Shown one piece after another: positions 27,744 through 37,124 of a stretch of 64,000 bases of DNA; the stretch's first letter is position 1, and every line of letters begins with the position of its first letter. The DNA is taken from NCBI RefSeq assembly GCF_013266695.1, contig NZ_JABRXF010000001.1:2113736-2177735 (forward strand), given 5' to 3'. The DNA is from Hongsoonwoonella zoysiae (GTDB taxonomy: Bacteria > Pseudomonadota > Alphaproteobacteria > Rhizobiales > Stappiaceae). A model generated the notes under the pieces. The model was not told where the DNA came from. It did not search any database and saw only the letters and a program-made list of their open reading frames with translations. The translations under genes were made by a program, and so were the position numbers.

Positions 27744-28331
27744 ATGGCGCGCCCCAGAGCATTCGATCCCGAAGACGCACTCTTGAAGATCAAGCAAACG
27801 TTCTGGCGCCTTGGCTATGAGGGGACGTCACTTCAGGACATCGAGGGCGCGACGGGCCTGAAAAAGCAGAGCCTTTATCGCCTTTTCGGAGACAAGCGGC
27901 AAATGTACCTCGCCGCGCTCGAGCACTACGAGGCGCATGAGGTTCGCAATGCGCTGAAGGCTCTCGAAGGAACCGGGCCGGCTAAAGCCCGCTTCCGTGC
28001 GCTCTTCGACGAAATCGTGGAGGGAGCGATCGCGTCCGGCGATCGCCGGGGCTGTTTCCTCTGCAATGCCTGCACGGATCAGGCTCAACTGGACGAAGAG
28101 ACGCGCAAGTTCGTCCGCCGGCAGCTGGAAGCAGCGCTTGAAACGTTCGAGGAGGTGTTGTCGACAAGCCAGCCTTACGCCGGCGACAGGAGGCTCAGAA
28201 AGTCAAAGGCGGCGGGGCTGATGTCCGCCTATTTCGGCCTCAGGGTGCTGATCAAGGGCGATATGCCGGAGAGCGTCCTGCGAGGTGCCGCTGACGCAGC
28301 GATAGCTTCAATCGCATCGAATGAGGGTTAA
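27744..28331 (+). CDS. TetR-family transcriptional repressor
   Basis: ATG 27744 (MARPRAF...) is preferred, with GAAGG eight bases upstream; in-frame GTGs at 27729 and 27741 are weaker. The 195-residue product has a TetR DNA-binding domain (GYEGTSLQDIEGATGLKKQSLYRLFGDKR split around residues 25-55) and a helical ligand domain with two cysteines close together (GCFLCNACTD has three Cys). These cysteines could sense electrophiles or oxidants, which is inference. It likely represses itself and the divergent CMD gene. Confidence 0.9.
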   Translation: MARPRAFDPEDALLKIKQTFWRLGYEGTSLQDIEGATGLKKQSLYRLFGDKRQMYLAALEHYEAHEVRNALKALEGTGPAKARFRALFDEIVEGAIASGDRRGCFLCNACTDQAQLDEETRKFVRRQLEAALETFEEVLSTSQPYAGDRRLRKSKAAGLMSAYFGLRVLIKGDMPESVLRGAADAAIASIASNEG

Positions 28332-28462
28332 GTCCGAGCACCTTTCCACTCCGGGAAATCTTTGCCGGGTGCAGGGTCAAAAACTGCCGGATCGGCAAAA
28401 CCGGTCTGTCACGTCTTTCGTTTAACACTTTGTTTTCCATGAAATTCCGCCAGTTCCTCAAT

Positions 28463-28477
28463 TGGCATGGCGATTGC
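28463..28477 (+). promoter_or_regulatory. Sigma-54-type promoter of flgE-flgK-flgL
   Basis: TGGCATGGCGATTGC matches the sigma-54 consensus TGGCAYG-N4-TTGC with GG and GC at the required spacing of 10. It lies about 85 bp upstream of flgE. The rest of the 230-bp gap after tetR holds no gene. Confidence 0.85.
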
Positions 28478-28561
28478 TCATCCATTGGCGACGGGGTGTT
28501 CGGTCACTCACGCAGTGCGCGCACTCCACCGTTTTTCTGCAGTCCTTGATCGGAGGATCCA

Positions 28562-30265
28562 ATGGGTGTTTTTGGTGCGCTGAACGCGGCGGTTTCGGGC
28601 CTCACGGCCCAGTCTTTCGCGCTTGAGAATATTTCCGGCAATATCGCCAACTCGTCGACTTACGGCTTCAAGCGGCTCGACACGTCTTTTTCGGATTTCG
28701 TCGGCGGCGCTGCCGGGTCGGCGACCAGCCAGCGGTCCGGCACGGTTACCGCCCAATCGCGCACGACCAACCATATTGCCGGCGACCCGCTTCAGTTCAA
28801 TGACGAAGATACCTACATCTCGATCGACGGGCCGGGTTATTTCGTCGTCGCGGAGAGGGTTGGCGACAGCGATGGCCAGCCGGTCTTCGGCGGCAACAAT
28901 CTCTATACCCGGCGAGGCGATTTCGAGTTCGATAACGCTGGCCGGCTCGTGAACAAAGCCGGCTATTACCTGCAAGGACGCCCGATCGATCCGGAAACCG
29001 GAAATATTTCCGCCGGCGTGCCGGAGATCATCCAGGTCGACAACACGCTGATCCCGGCGGTTGCGACAAGCCGCGTCACACTGACCGGCAACCTGCCGAA
29101 AACGCCCGACGTTTCACAAACGCCGCTTACATTCTTCGAACCGGCGGACGGGGCGGCGAGCGACAATCCGGCGATAACCGCCGGTACGGCTCTCGGCAAA
29201 CAATCGATCACCCTGGGCGAACAGACCCAGTTCCTGGAATCGACCGTTGGCGGCGGGGTCATCACCGGCTACACGACGATCGGCGAACCCGTGAATGTTC
29301 AGTACCGTTGGGCGAAGACGCAGGATTCGGGCTTTGCATCGACGATTTATGGTTCGGGTAGTACTGATTTGACTGGTACTCCGGGGCCGGATCTTAGTGC
29401 ATTCGACGCTACTGACTCGGTTACCCTTACCGCCGACAACGGAGATACAGTTACCTATACATTCGATGGAACTGCAACGCAGGCAGTTGCGCTTGAAACC
29501 CAATTGAATAATGCGGGTTTTACGGTCGCGCGTACCAGCACTGGCCTAAATATAAGCCGTAGTGATGGACAGCGTTTCACGGTAGAGGGTTCGGATGCTG
29601 CTGTTGCATCATTGATAGGATTTACCGGTGCAGTGCCAGCAACTCCGGCTGCAACTCCCGCTGTCGAAGACACCTGGGCGCTTTACTACAACACCAACTC
29701 TGACCCGCAGGCGGCGGGTGAACAGATCTGGGCCAAGGCCGGCGATTTCCAGTTCGACGCCAACGGCAACCTAACCTATCCGTCCAACGCCCAGCATACG
29801 ATTTCGAACCTCACCGTCGACGGGACGAACCTCGGCGACATAACGCTGGATTTCTCCACCGGCCTAACGCAGTTCGATACCGACGATGTCGCCACCCGCT
29901 TCAGCCAGAACGGCTTTCCCGCCGGTGAGGTGGTGAACACCGCCATCAACGATTCCGGGCGGCTGGTCGCGACCTATTCCAACGGGCGCCAGCGCGACCT
30001 TTACGAAATCACGGTTGTCACCTTCCAGGGCGAAAACAGCCTGTCGCGCGGTGACGGCGGCGTATTCGAGGAAACCGCTGAATCCGGCCCGCCGGTCTTC
30101 GGCAACGGCGGCTCCATTCTCGGGCAGACCGTGGAAGGCTCAAACGTCGAAATCGCCGACGAATTCTCCAAGCTGATCGTCACCCAGCAGGCCTACTCCG
30201 CCAATACGCGGATCATCACCACGGCCGACGAACTGCTGCAGGAGACGATCAACATCGTTCGATAA
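28562..30265 (+). CDS. flgE: Flagellar hook protein FlgE
   Basis: The 567-residue protein has the flagellar rod/hook N-terminus (GALNAAVSGLTAQSFALENISGNIANSSTYGFK) and the matching C-terminus (VEIADEFSKLIVTQQAYSANTRI). These form the D0 coiled coil of the axial protein family. It polymerises into the hook outside the cell after export. At ~260-370 there is an extra Thr/Ser/Asp-rich beta segment (TADNGDTVTYTFDGTATQ...) whose DNA (about 29340-29660) is more AT-rich than the rest of the gene. GGAGG precedes the ATG. First gene of flgE-flgK-flgL. Confidence 0.96.
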   Translation: MGVFGALNAAVSGLTAQSFALENISGNIANSSTYGFKRLDTSFSDFVGGAAGSATSQRSGTVTAQSRTTNHIAGDPLQFNDEDTYISIDGPGYFVVAERVGDSDGQPVFGGNNLYTRRGDFEFDNAGRLVNKAGYYLQGRPIDPETGNISAGVPEIIQVDNTLIPAVATSRVTLTGNLPKTPDVSQTPLTFFEPADGAASDNPAITAGTALGKQSITLGEQTQFLESTVGGGVITGYTTIGEPVNVQYRWAKTQDSGFASTIYGSGSTDLTGTPGPDLSAFDATDSVTLTADNGDTVTYTFDGTATQAVALETQLNNAGFTVARTSTGLNISRSDGQRFTVEGSDAAVASLIGFTGAVPATPAATPAVEDTWALYYNTNSDPQAAGEQIWAKAGDFQFDANGNLTYPSNAQHTISNLTVDGTNLGDITLDFSTGLTQFDTDDVATRFSQNGFPAGEVVNTAINDSGRLVATYSNGRQRDLYEITVVTFQGENSLSRGDGGVFEETAESGPPVFGNGGSILGQTVEGSNVEIADEFSKLIVTQQAYSANTRIITTADELLQETINIVR

Positions 30266-30276
30266 TCCATGAAGCT

Positions 30277-30313
30277 CCCGGTGCGGATTAGGGGTTGGAC
30301 CCTAAGCGCCGGG
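30277..30313 (+). other. Stable intergenic hairpin between flgE and flgK
   Basis: A stem of CCCGGTGC with GCGCCGGG, interrupted by a small GGA bulge, continues into TTAGGG / CCCTAA with a six-base loop. No clean T-run follows, so it may protect flgE mRNA or partly terminate rather than end transcription. Confidence 0.6.
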
Positions 30314-30350
30314 GGCCTTCTTCGTTCATTTCTAGCAAGCGGGTACTAAA

Positions 30351-32924
30351 ATGGGATTGATTAGCGCCCTGAACACCGCCCTGGTCGGCTTGGGGGTGAA
30401 CCAGCGGCAACTCGACGTAACGGCGTCGAATATCGCGAACGCCGACCGTGTCGGCTATACGCGCAAGGTTCTCGACACCTCCGCCGTGGTCGGCGGCGAC
30501 GGGCAGGTTATCGGCACGCGGGTCGACGGAACATCGCGTTTGCTGAACGAGCAGATACAGGCCCAGTATCAACAGTCGCTTTCCCAGCAGCAGTATTCCA
30601 GCGTCACGGCGGACTTCGCGCGCTATCTCGACAATCTTTTCGGCACGATCGACGATCCGGGGTCGCTGCCCAACACCGCAAATGCGTTTTCCGCATCGCT
30701 CGCCAACCTGGTTTCGACGCCTGAGGACTACCCAAGCCGCCTGGGCGTGGTCCAGGAAGCGGAGAAATTCGCCTCCAAGCTGAATTCGCTTTCGAGCCAG
30801 ATCCAGGACCAGCGCCAGAGCATCGAATACGAGATCGCCGATTCCGTCGATCAGGTGAATGTCATCCTCGAGCGTATCAAGGAGCTCGATACCGATATCG
30901 TCGAGCGCCAGTCCGCCGGCACGAGCCCGGTGGAGCTTCTGGACGAGCGCGACCGGCTGGTGACGCAGCTTTCCGGCTATATCGATGTCAACGTCCAGCC
31001 GACGGAAATCGGCGGCCTGCGGATCAACACCGCCGGCGGCTTGCCGCTTTACGACGTCGACGTGTTCGAACTGGAATTCGATGCGCATGGCTCCATCGGC
31101 GCGACGTCGGTCTACAGCAAGGACCCGGAAGAGCGCGGGGTCGGCACGATCCGCATCACGACCGGGCAGGGACCGGGTTATGACGTTTTGAGCCTCGGCG
31201 GGTTTCAGTCAGGCTCCATCGCAGCCCTTGTGGAGGCCCGCGACGAAACGCTGGTTGCCGCTCAACGCCAGCTTGACGAGCTGGCGGCGAACCTGGCGCG
31301 AACGCTCAGCACCCACACAGAGCCCGCGACGGCCTATCCGGCCAGCCAGGTGCCGCCGGATGATTATCGACCGGTGTTGTCCGGCGTGGCGAACCTGACG
31401 GCGCTGGGAGGTCTGCCGGCCAATGAATCCATTACGGTCAATGGCACGAGCGTTGACATCCAATCCGCACTCGGAACGGCGCCCGTCGTGCCGTCCAGTT
31501 TTACCGTCAGCGGCGACTTTGACGACAACGCTCTCATCGACACCTTCGATGGCGAGACGCTTGTCATCACCGACGAATACGGCGCGCAGACGAGTTTCGA
31601 TTTCGACACGACCGCCGTCGGCACCCAACTCACAAATCTCCAGACAAAGCTAAATACCGATTTGGCGGGCGGTAACAGCGTCTTTACCGTCACGGGGACC
31701 GGCTCAAGCCTGACGATCGAGGCTTCCGACGGGCGAAGTTTCACGCTGGCGAGCGGGACTGTTTCCTCCGCCGCGCTCGGCATTTCCTCCGACCCTGATA
31801 ATCCGACGGCGTTCGACGGTACCACGGCACTCGAAGCCGCTGCGATTGATATCAACAGCGCGTTTACCGGAGCTGGCGTCTCCGATGTAACGGTCACCGC
31901 CGACAACGCCAGCGGCGAGTTGATCTTCTCGGGTACCGATCCCGATCCGCTGACGATCAGCGGACCGGCCTCGACGCTGCAAGCGCTGGGCTTCGGCGAC
32001 GGGACGGAGACGAGCTACACCGTCTTCAACCAGGTCGGCTTCGATTTCGATCTGGATACGCTGGAAAACGGCGACAACTACACGTTCTCGTTCAAAGACC
32101 TGAACACCGGCCTTTCGAAGAACGTCACGATCTACCGCAGCGATGTGGCCGGAGAGCCGGCGATCACGGGAACGCGCGATCCGAACGATATTTACATCGG
32201 CATCGACTTCTCAAGCGGCGACTATGACGCGATCTCCACCGCGATCAACGATGCGCTCACCAACGATCCACGTATCGCGGGAGCATTACAGGCGGAGAAC
32301 CTCGAGAGCGGGGGCACGCCGACCAGCGGCCTGCGGATATTCGCGGCTGACGCCCGCGACCACCGTATCGAGAATGCGGCGACGAACTACGCCGTTGGCG
32401 GGCCGGGCGAGTTCGCCGATGCGTTGTCGCTTTTCACCGATACGGATGGGGCCGTCTATACCGGCGTTGTCGACGGACGCTCGACCATCGACGGTTTTGC
32501 AGGCCGAATTCAGGTCAACCAGGAACTGGTGGCCGATCCGGGCCTGCTCGTCCAATACGCCGACGGGATCGCAAGTGGCGACCCTTCAAGGCCGCAGGCC
32601 CTGCTCGACAAGCTGAACGACACAAAGGTCGCCTTTTCCACCTCGGCCAAGGTCGGCACCAACACTGCGGTTTTCAAGGGCTCGGCGCTCGACTTCGTGA
32701 CGACGACCGTATCCTACCACGCGAGAAACGCGGCCCAGGCGGAAGCCGCGGCGGCCGGGCAGGAAGTCGCCACCAACAACCTCAAGGTACGCTTCGATTC
32801 GTCCGCGAAGGTCGACGTCGACGAGGAACTGGGCCAGCTCATCCAGATCCAGAATTCCTACGCGGCGAATGCCCGTGTTCTACAGGCCGTCAGGGAGCTT
32901 TTCGAAACCCTGATCCGCATTTGA
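30351..32924 (+). CDS. flgK: Flagellar hook-associated protein 1 FlgK
   Basis: The 857-residue protein begins with the FlgK-type N-terminus (LISALNTALVGLGVNQRQLDVTASNIANADRVGYTRK split) and ends with a hook/HAP C-terminus (ELGQLIQIQNSYAANARVL). It joins hook to filament. It is longer than enteric FlgK (~550) because of beta-rich inserts in the middle, at about residues 390-480 and 480-560 (TLVITDEYGAQTSFDFDT, SSLTIEASDGRSFTLASG). These resemble the extra segment of FlgE and a module of the flagellins. Co-transcribed with flgE and flgL. Confidence 0.93.
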   Translation: MGLISALNTALVGLGVNQRQLDVTASNIANADRVGYTRKVLDTSAVVGGDGQVIGTRVDGTSRLLNEQIQAQYQQSLSQQQYSSVTADFARYLDNLFGTIDDPGSLPNTANAFSASLANLVSTPEDYPSRLGVVQEAEKFASKLNSLSSQIQDQRQSIEYEIADSVDQVNVILERIKELDTDIVERQSAGTSPVELLDERDRLVTQLSGYIDVNVQPTEIGGLRINTAGGLPLYDVDVFELEFDAHGSIGATSVYSKDPEERGVGTIRITTGQGPGYDVLSLGGFQSGSIAALVEARDETLVAAQRQLDELAANLARTLSTHTEPATAYPASQVPPDDYRPVLSGVANLTALGGLPANESITVNGTSVDIQSALGTAPVVPSSFTVSGDFDDNALIDTFDGETLVITDEYGAQTSFDFDTTAVGTQLTNLQTKLNTDLAGGNSVFTVTGTGSSLTIEASDGRSFTLASGTVSSAALGISSDPDNPTAFDGTTALEAAAIDINSAFTGAGVSDVTVTADNASGELIFSGTDPDPLTISGPASTLQALGFGDGTETSYTVFNQVGFDFDLDTLENGDNYTFSFKDLNTGLSKNVTIYRSDVAGEPAITGTRDPNDIYIGIDFSSGDYDAISTAINDALTNDPRIAGALQAENLESGGTPTSGLRIFAADARDHRIENAATNYAVGGPGEFADALSLFTDTDGAVYTGVVDGRSTIDGFAGRIQVNQELVADPGLLVQYADGIASGDPSRPQALLDKLNDTKVAFSTSAKVGTNTAVFKGSALDFVTTTVSYHARNAAQAEAAAAGQEVATNNLKVRFDSSAKVDVDEELGQLIQIQNSYAANARVLQAVRELFETLIRI

Positions 32925-32950
32925 GGGCAGGGGAGGCTTAAGGAATTGCC

Positions 32951-34519
32951 ATGACCGTATTCAACTCGACATATACGCTGCCGCCGCAGTACAGCTATCT
33001 GACGAACTTGCGTTCTCAATTCGATGAACTGCAAAGGCAGCTTGCAACGGAAAGAAGGGCCGACACCTATGGCGGGTTGGGCGGCAAAAGCGGGCTGGAC
33101 CTGACGCTCAAGCAGCAGCGATCCGAGATCGGTGTTTACAAGGACACAATCGACGTCGTGGACTTGAGGCTCAGCGTGCTGGACCGGACGAGCACGCGCC
33201 TTGAGGATCTGCGTATCGATTCAAAGGCGGCGGTGGACCCGAACGGGTTCGAACTGTTCGCAAATGGCAGAACCTCATCCCAGACAGCGGCAGAAATTCA
33301 GTTGAGGGATTTCCTGGCGCAGCTGAACCAGAACGTGGGCGGGCGGTATCTGTTCTCCGGCCGGGCGTCGGACAAGGCGCCGGTTCCAATTCTGGAGCGC
33401 ATTCTGGAAGGTGACGCGGATGAAGCCGGTCTCAAGCAAGTAATTGCAGAGTACAACGCCGCAGATTTGGGCCCAGCGGTGAACCTTGGACCGGGGTTTG
33501 AGAGCGCCCACCTTGGACGGCTTGAAACGGACCTCACAGGCTCGGCTGTGACCTTGTCGGAAGATACCGCACCGGGAGTGCATCCGTTCGGCCTCAAGCT
33601 CACGAACGTTCAGTCGGGATTAAGCAACGTCGACGTCACGGACAACTATTCCTCGCCAGGCGCTAGCCCCCGTTCCGTGGAGCTTGATTTTACCAATCAG
33701 CCGGAGCCCGGCGAAACGATCCGCCTGTTCTTCACCCTGCCGGATGGCACCGAACGCGAAATCCGCATCGGGGCCGAGGGCGAGACGCAGGACAACCCGG
33801 AATTCACGTTCCAGATCGGCGCGGATGCGGATGAGACCGCCCTCAACTTCAAAGCGACCCTGGAACGGGCAATTGCGACGGTTGCGAGAACCGAATTAAA
33901 GGCGGCATCCACCGTTGTTGCTACGGAAAACTTCTTCGATACCGCTCCGCGGCCCGATGGCTCCTTCGGTCCGCGGCGCGTCCAGCCGGGGCTGGGCGGG
34001 TTTGAATACGCGACGACGATCGCGACCGACGTCAACAATACAGTGAACTGGTATCAGGGCGAAAACGGCCCGGATTCCGCCCGGCAAACAACGTCGGGAA
34101 CGATCGACGAAAACCTGCGGGTCGACTATGGAGCGCGCGCGAACGAGCGCGGTTATCGTGAGGTCGTGCAATCGCTGGCGGCGTTCGTGGCTGCCGACTT
34201 TTCCGCCCAGCGACCCGACAATCAGGATTTCTACAGTGCACTTGCCGAGCGCCTGAATGGGGCACTGAGCCAGGGCGATGACGGTATCTCCGGCATTCGT
34301 CAAAACCACATTGAGTTCGCGGCAGCGCAAACGGCTGCGAAAGCAGCGAAGGACCGCCACAGGATTGCCGATGCAACGATCGACGGCGTGGTGGCGGGTA
34401 TCGAAGGCATCTCCAGCGAAGAGGTGGCAGCAAGACTCCTGCGAGTGCAGACGGTGCTGCAGGCAAGCTACCAGACGACGCGTATCGCCGCCGATCTTTC
34501 CTTGTCCAACTTCCTTTGA
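32951..34519 (+). CDS. flgL: Flagellar hook-associated protein 3 FlgL
   Basis: The 522-residue protein starts with a flagellin-like N-terminal helix (SYLTNLRSQFDELQRQLATERRADTYGG) and ends with LLRVQTVLQASYQTTRIAADLSLSNFL, the flagellin-type D0 helix. The segment LNQNVGGRYLFSGRASD is diagnostic of FlgL. The middle holds a beta-rich insert. It caps the FlgK layer before filament growth. 26 nt separate it from flgK; a strong terminator ends the operon. Confidence 0.93.
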   Translation: MTVFNSTYTLPPQYSYLTNLRSQFDELQRQLATERRADTYGGLGGKSGLDLTLKQQRSEIGVYKDTIDVVDLRLSVLDRTSTRLEDLRIDSKAAVDPNGFELFANGRTSSQTAAEIQLRDFLAQLNQNVGGRYLFSGRASDKAPVPILERILEGDADEAGLKQVIAEYNAADLGPAVNLGPGFESAHLGRLETDLTGSAVTLSEDTAPGVHPFGLKLTNVQSGLSNVDVTDNYSSPGASPRSVELDFTNQPEPGETIRLFFTLPDGTEREIRIGAEGETQDNPEFTFQIGADADETALNFKATLERAIATVARTELKAASTVVATENFFDTAPRPDGSFGPRRVQPGLGGFEYATTIATDVNNTVNWYQGENGPDSARQTTSGTIDENLRVDYGARANERGYREVVQSLAAFVAADFSAQRPDNQDFYSALAERLNGALSQGDDGISGIRQNHIEFAAAQTAAKAAKDRHRIADATIDGVVAGIEGISSEEVAARLLRVQTVLQASYQTTRIAADLSLSNFL

Positions 34520-34540
34520 ACCAACCCGAAACGAAACGAC

Positions 34541-34574
34541 AAACGGCCGGGGCATCAACGTGCCCCGGCCGTTT
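34541..34574 (+). terminator. Intrinsic terminator of flgE-flgK-flgL
   Basis: A perfect 14-bp stem AAACGGCCGGGGCA / TGCCCCGGCCGTTT with a 6-nt loop is followed by TCGTTT. Confidence 0.92.
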
Positions 34575-34620
34575 TCGTTTCCCTGCCGGGGAATGAAATG
34601 CTTGGGGGGAGAAATGAAAA

Positions 34621-34640
34621 CGCCGGCTCGAAAGCCGGCG
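34621..34640 (-). terminator. Intrinsic terminator of flbT-flaF
   Basis: The stem CGCCGGC / GCCGGCG with a six-base loop is followed, on the minus strand, by TTTTCATTTC. It lies 27 bp past the flaF stop. Confidence 0.75.
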
Positions 34641-34666
34641 AGATCGTTTCGAAAGGAGGGGCGGCG

Positions 34667-35041
34667 TTATGCGCCGCGCAGCCCCTGTGCGATGTTGCGG
34701 TTGATGGAAACGAGTGTCCTGGCGCGCTCCGGCTTGGGCTCGATCATCAGCTCTACGGTAAGACGGAGGATGAATGCGCCAAGCGCGCCCACATTCTCCT
34801 TCACGTCCTTCGGCAGCGGGTTGTCCTCGCTTGTCACGGACGTTGACAGGATCGTCCAGAGGCGGCGGTTGTAGGTGAGCGCATCGCGCAAACTACCGGC
34901 GTCCGGATTCTCTTGATCCCATGAATCCAAAGTCTTCTGGATCATCGCGGCGGCCTTCATTAAGAGCTGCGCCTCAAGCTCCCGCGGATTAACTGTGCTC
35001 TGACTGGTTTTCTGATAAGCCGAGGCTGCAAGATTTTGCAT
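34667..35041 (-). CDS. flaF: Flagellar biosynthesis regulator FlaF
   Basis: The 124-residue protein begins MQNLAASAYQKTSQ and has ELEAQLLMKAA and LTYNRRLWTILSTSV, the conserved segments of FlaF. In Caulobacter FlaF binds flagellins as a secretion chaperone and promotes their translation, opposing FlbT. The start lies inside flbT: the two genes overlap by 53 nt in different frames, so their synthesis is probably linked. AGGAG lies 11 nt before the ATG. Confidence 0.93.
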   Translation of the reverse strand: MQNLAASAYQKTSQSTVNPRELEAQLLMKAAAMIQKTLDSWDQENPDAGSLRDALTYNRRLWTILSTSVTSEDNPLPKDVKENVGALGAFILRLTVELMIEPKPERARTLVSINRNIAQGLRGA

Positions 35042-35417
35042 GCTCGATCAGCTCCTGTTCGTATTTGACAAGATCCTTGGCACGCTTCAACGCATGGTAG
35101 AGCGAGCCGGTTAAGATTTGCTGATTTATGGCATCCACATACGCAGCCGCGCTTGGCGCCGCGTCGAGGAAATCACGGACGAGAGCGAAATAAATCTCTT
35201 TGTGTGCCAGGATATCCTTGTTGAGGTACATAAGCTGGACGGCAAGATAGATGCGCCGTGCAGGCGTGGTCGCCGTATCTGCGGTGACGATGTCCTTCTC
35301 GCGGAGGATCGGTTCCTCACCCTCGATGAAGAAAGATGCCCGGTGATCACCGTTCCGGATCACCGTGGAACCGATTATAATCCGCTCCTGCGGCTTGAGT
35401 TCGATCTTCAATGCCAT
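34989..35417 (-). CDS. flbT: Flagellin translation repressor FlbT
   Basis: The 142-residue protein has the FlbT pattern: MALKIELKPQERIIIGSTVIRNG, FFIEGEEPILREKDIV and RRIYLAVQLMYL. In Caulobacter FlbT binds the 5' leader of flagellin mRNA and destabilises it until the hook is complete. Its gene is downstream of the two flagellin genes on the same strand, and its 3' end overlaps flaF by 53 nt. Confidence 0.95.
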   Translation of the reverse strand: MALKIELKPQERIIIGSTVIRNGDHRASFFIEGEEPILREKDIVTADTATTPARRIYLAVQLMYLNKDILAHKEIYFALVRDFLDAAPSAAAYVDAINQQILTGSLYHALKRAKDLVKYEQELIEHAKSCSLGLSENQSEHS

Positions 35418-35474
35418 AGGTAATTTCTAGCATTTTATGCTTAAAAGTCAATTAAATCTAAGAATAAAATAAAA

Positions 35475-35496
35475 GGCGGCAGAAAATTCCGCCGCC
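35475..35496 (-). terminator. Intrinsic terminator after the first flagellin gene
   Basis: GGCGGC / GCCGCC with a 10-nt loop, flanked by AAATAAAA and TCCTTTTTT; on the minus strand it is followed by TTTTATTTTATT. It separates flagellin from flbT-flaF. Confidence 0.8.
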
Positions 35497-35542
35497 TCCT
35501 TTTTTGTCGGTAGTATTCGGCAAATATTGCCGATTGTATAGA

Positions 35543-36916
35543 TTAGAACAGTCGGAGAACCGCCTGATCCGCCTGCGAGGATAGCGACAGAGCCGTTGTG
35601 GAGAGCTGCTGTCTTGTCTGCAGGGCGAGAAGGTTGGCGCCTTCCTCGTTGGTATCGGCAAGGACAAGGTTGTCCGCACCGATCTGCAGCGTATTGACCA
35701 GATCTTTGGTGAAGTCCTCTCGGATATTCACCGTGGTGAGCTGAGAGCCGAACTGAGAACCAGCTGATCTAAGCGAGGTCAAGGCGTCGGCAAGCTGGTT
35801 GAGCTTGTCTTCAGCCTCCTGATCGCTGAGGTTGGTTGCGTCGGTGAGGCTCAGGCCGAACGACGTGAGATCCTGACCTTGAATTGTCAATTCCGACCGT
35901 CCCGCATCCCGCCGTTCGTTGAATGCGACGGTGAGCTCGGAATCGCCGGAGTTGATGAGGTTGACGCCATTGAAGCTGGCATCGGCGGCGAGTTCGTCGA
36001 TCTGCTGCAGGATGTCGTTGAACTGCTCGGCGAGGTCTGCGTTGTCGGCGTCTGAGGCCGTGGCGGTCGAGACGATCTGAAGCGTATCGGTGAAGTTGCC
36101 GCCGGTACCGCCGGTGCCCTGAGTGAAGGTTACCTCGGTCTCGCCCGGGTCATTGAAGTCGGCATCGGCCGGGGTCGAAAGATCGACGCTCGCATTCGCG
36201 CCAAAGCCCAGACCGGCGAAGGCTCCACCGGCGGTGTTCTGCCCTACGTCACCGGTTGCGCCGGCTGCGGCGTCGTTGGAGCTGATCGTCAGGTCGAGCG
36301 ATGCGGCTCCATTTGCCGTGATATCGAGGCGTCCATCGGACGTGACGTCTGCCTTGGCGATCCCGGAGGTGTTGATCTTGTCAATAAGGTCCTGAACCTG
36401 CGCACCGTCATTGGCAGCGCCGACGGTGAAGGTCACGGTCGAATCGGTACCGTTTTCGTCGGTGGAGGTGAGTACGATCGTGTCGCCATCGGTGAAGCCG
36501 ATATTGTTCAGGCTCTGGTTCAGGGCGCGTTCTCGAGTCGTGTTGCCAGACGACAAGGATGTGTCGATGTTGCTCGTGCCCTGGATGTTGGTGACCGCCG
36601 CAGCGTCCGTATTGGCCTGCTGGGCCTGACGCACAGTCGACTGGGCGCTTTCAACGAGCTTGGTAATCGCCTTGATGCCATTATCGGCGGCTTCCAGCGT
36701 TTGGATCGCGTTGCCGATGCCATCGAGAAGATTTGTCAGGTCGTTGGCACGCGACTGCAGGCCCTGGGACGTGAAAAAGTTGGTCGGGTTGTCGAGGGCC
36801 GAGTTGACCTTCTTGCCGGTGGCGAGACGGTTCTGGGTTTCACCCAGCAACTCAGCCGTGTTCTGAAGTGAGAGGAGATTCTGGCGCACGCCAGCGGAGA
36901 GAGTAATGTCGGACAT
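35543..36916 (-). CDS. Flagellin (copy 1)
   Basis: The 457-residue protein has the alphaproteobacterial flagellin N-terminus (LSAGVRQNLLSLQNTAELL, LATGKKVNSALDNPTNFFTS) and C-terminus (LALQTRQQLSTTALSLSSQADQAVLRLF) that pack as D0/D1. The variable middle (~125-330) has a Thr/Gly/Asp-rich beta region including an IN-like module (DSTVTFTVGAANDGAQVQDL). It forms the filament. It is a tandem paralogue of the gene at 37125-38504: the middle is almost identical while the ends differ more. GATCC-rich leader DNA precedes the start; no sigma-54 or sigma-28 promoter could be recognised. Confidence 0.95.
   Translation of the reverse strand: MSDITLSAGVRQNLLSLQNTAELLGETQNRLATGKKVNSALDNPTNFFTSQGLQSRANDLTNLLDGIGNAIQTLEAADNGIKAITKLVESAQSTVRQAQQANTDAAAVTNIQGTSNIDTSLSSGNTTRERALNQSLNNIGFTDGDTIVLTSTDENGTDSTVTFTVGAANDGAQVQDLIDKINTSGIAKADVTSDGRLDITANGAASLDLTISSNDAAAGATGDVGQNTAGGAFAGLGFGANASVDLSTPADADFNDPGETEVTFTQGTGGTGGNFTDTLQIVSTATASDADNADLAEQFNDILQQIDELAADASFNGVNLINSGDSELTVAFNERRDAGRSELTIQGQDLTSFGLSLTDATNLSDQEAEDKLNQLADALTSLRSAGSQFGSQLTTVNIREDFTKDLVNTLQIGADNLVLADTNEEGANLLALQTRQQLSTTALSLSSQADQAVLRLF
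35951..36385 (-). repeat. Duplicated flagellin core block, copy 1
   Basis: About 435 bp nearly identical to 37533-37967 at a constant offset of 1,582 bp. Most differences are synonymous third-position changes and one residue differs (Ala versus Thr in DADN-x-DLAEQ). Confidence 0.85.
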
Positions 36917-37074
36917 TTCCGATCCTTTCTAGGATTTTCCATTCATGACCGCCTCCTTCTGAGACGTGGCTGCAGGATCGGATGTGAAGCCTAATTTAAG
37001 GTTAACAGGATCTTATGGGTGACTTACGGAAGCAATTGATTTTGAAGATAAAAATAACGTTACGGCAATAGAAA

Positions 37075-37098
37075 AGGGCGGCGATTTCTCGCCGCCCT
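37075..37098 (-). terminator. Intrinsic terminator after the second flagellin gene
   Basis: A perfect 10-bp stem AGGGCGGCGA / TCGCCGCCCT with a TTTC loop, followed by TTTC on the minus strand. It indicates that each flagellin gene is transcribed separately. Confidence 0.82.
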
Positions 37099-37124
37099 CG
37101 TAGCGTGCTTATTGGCTAATGGTA

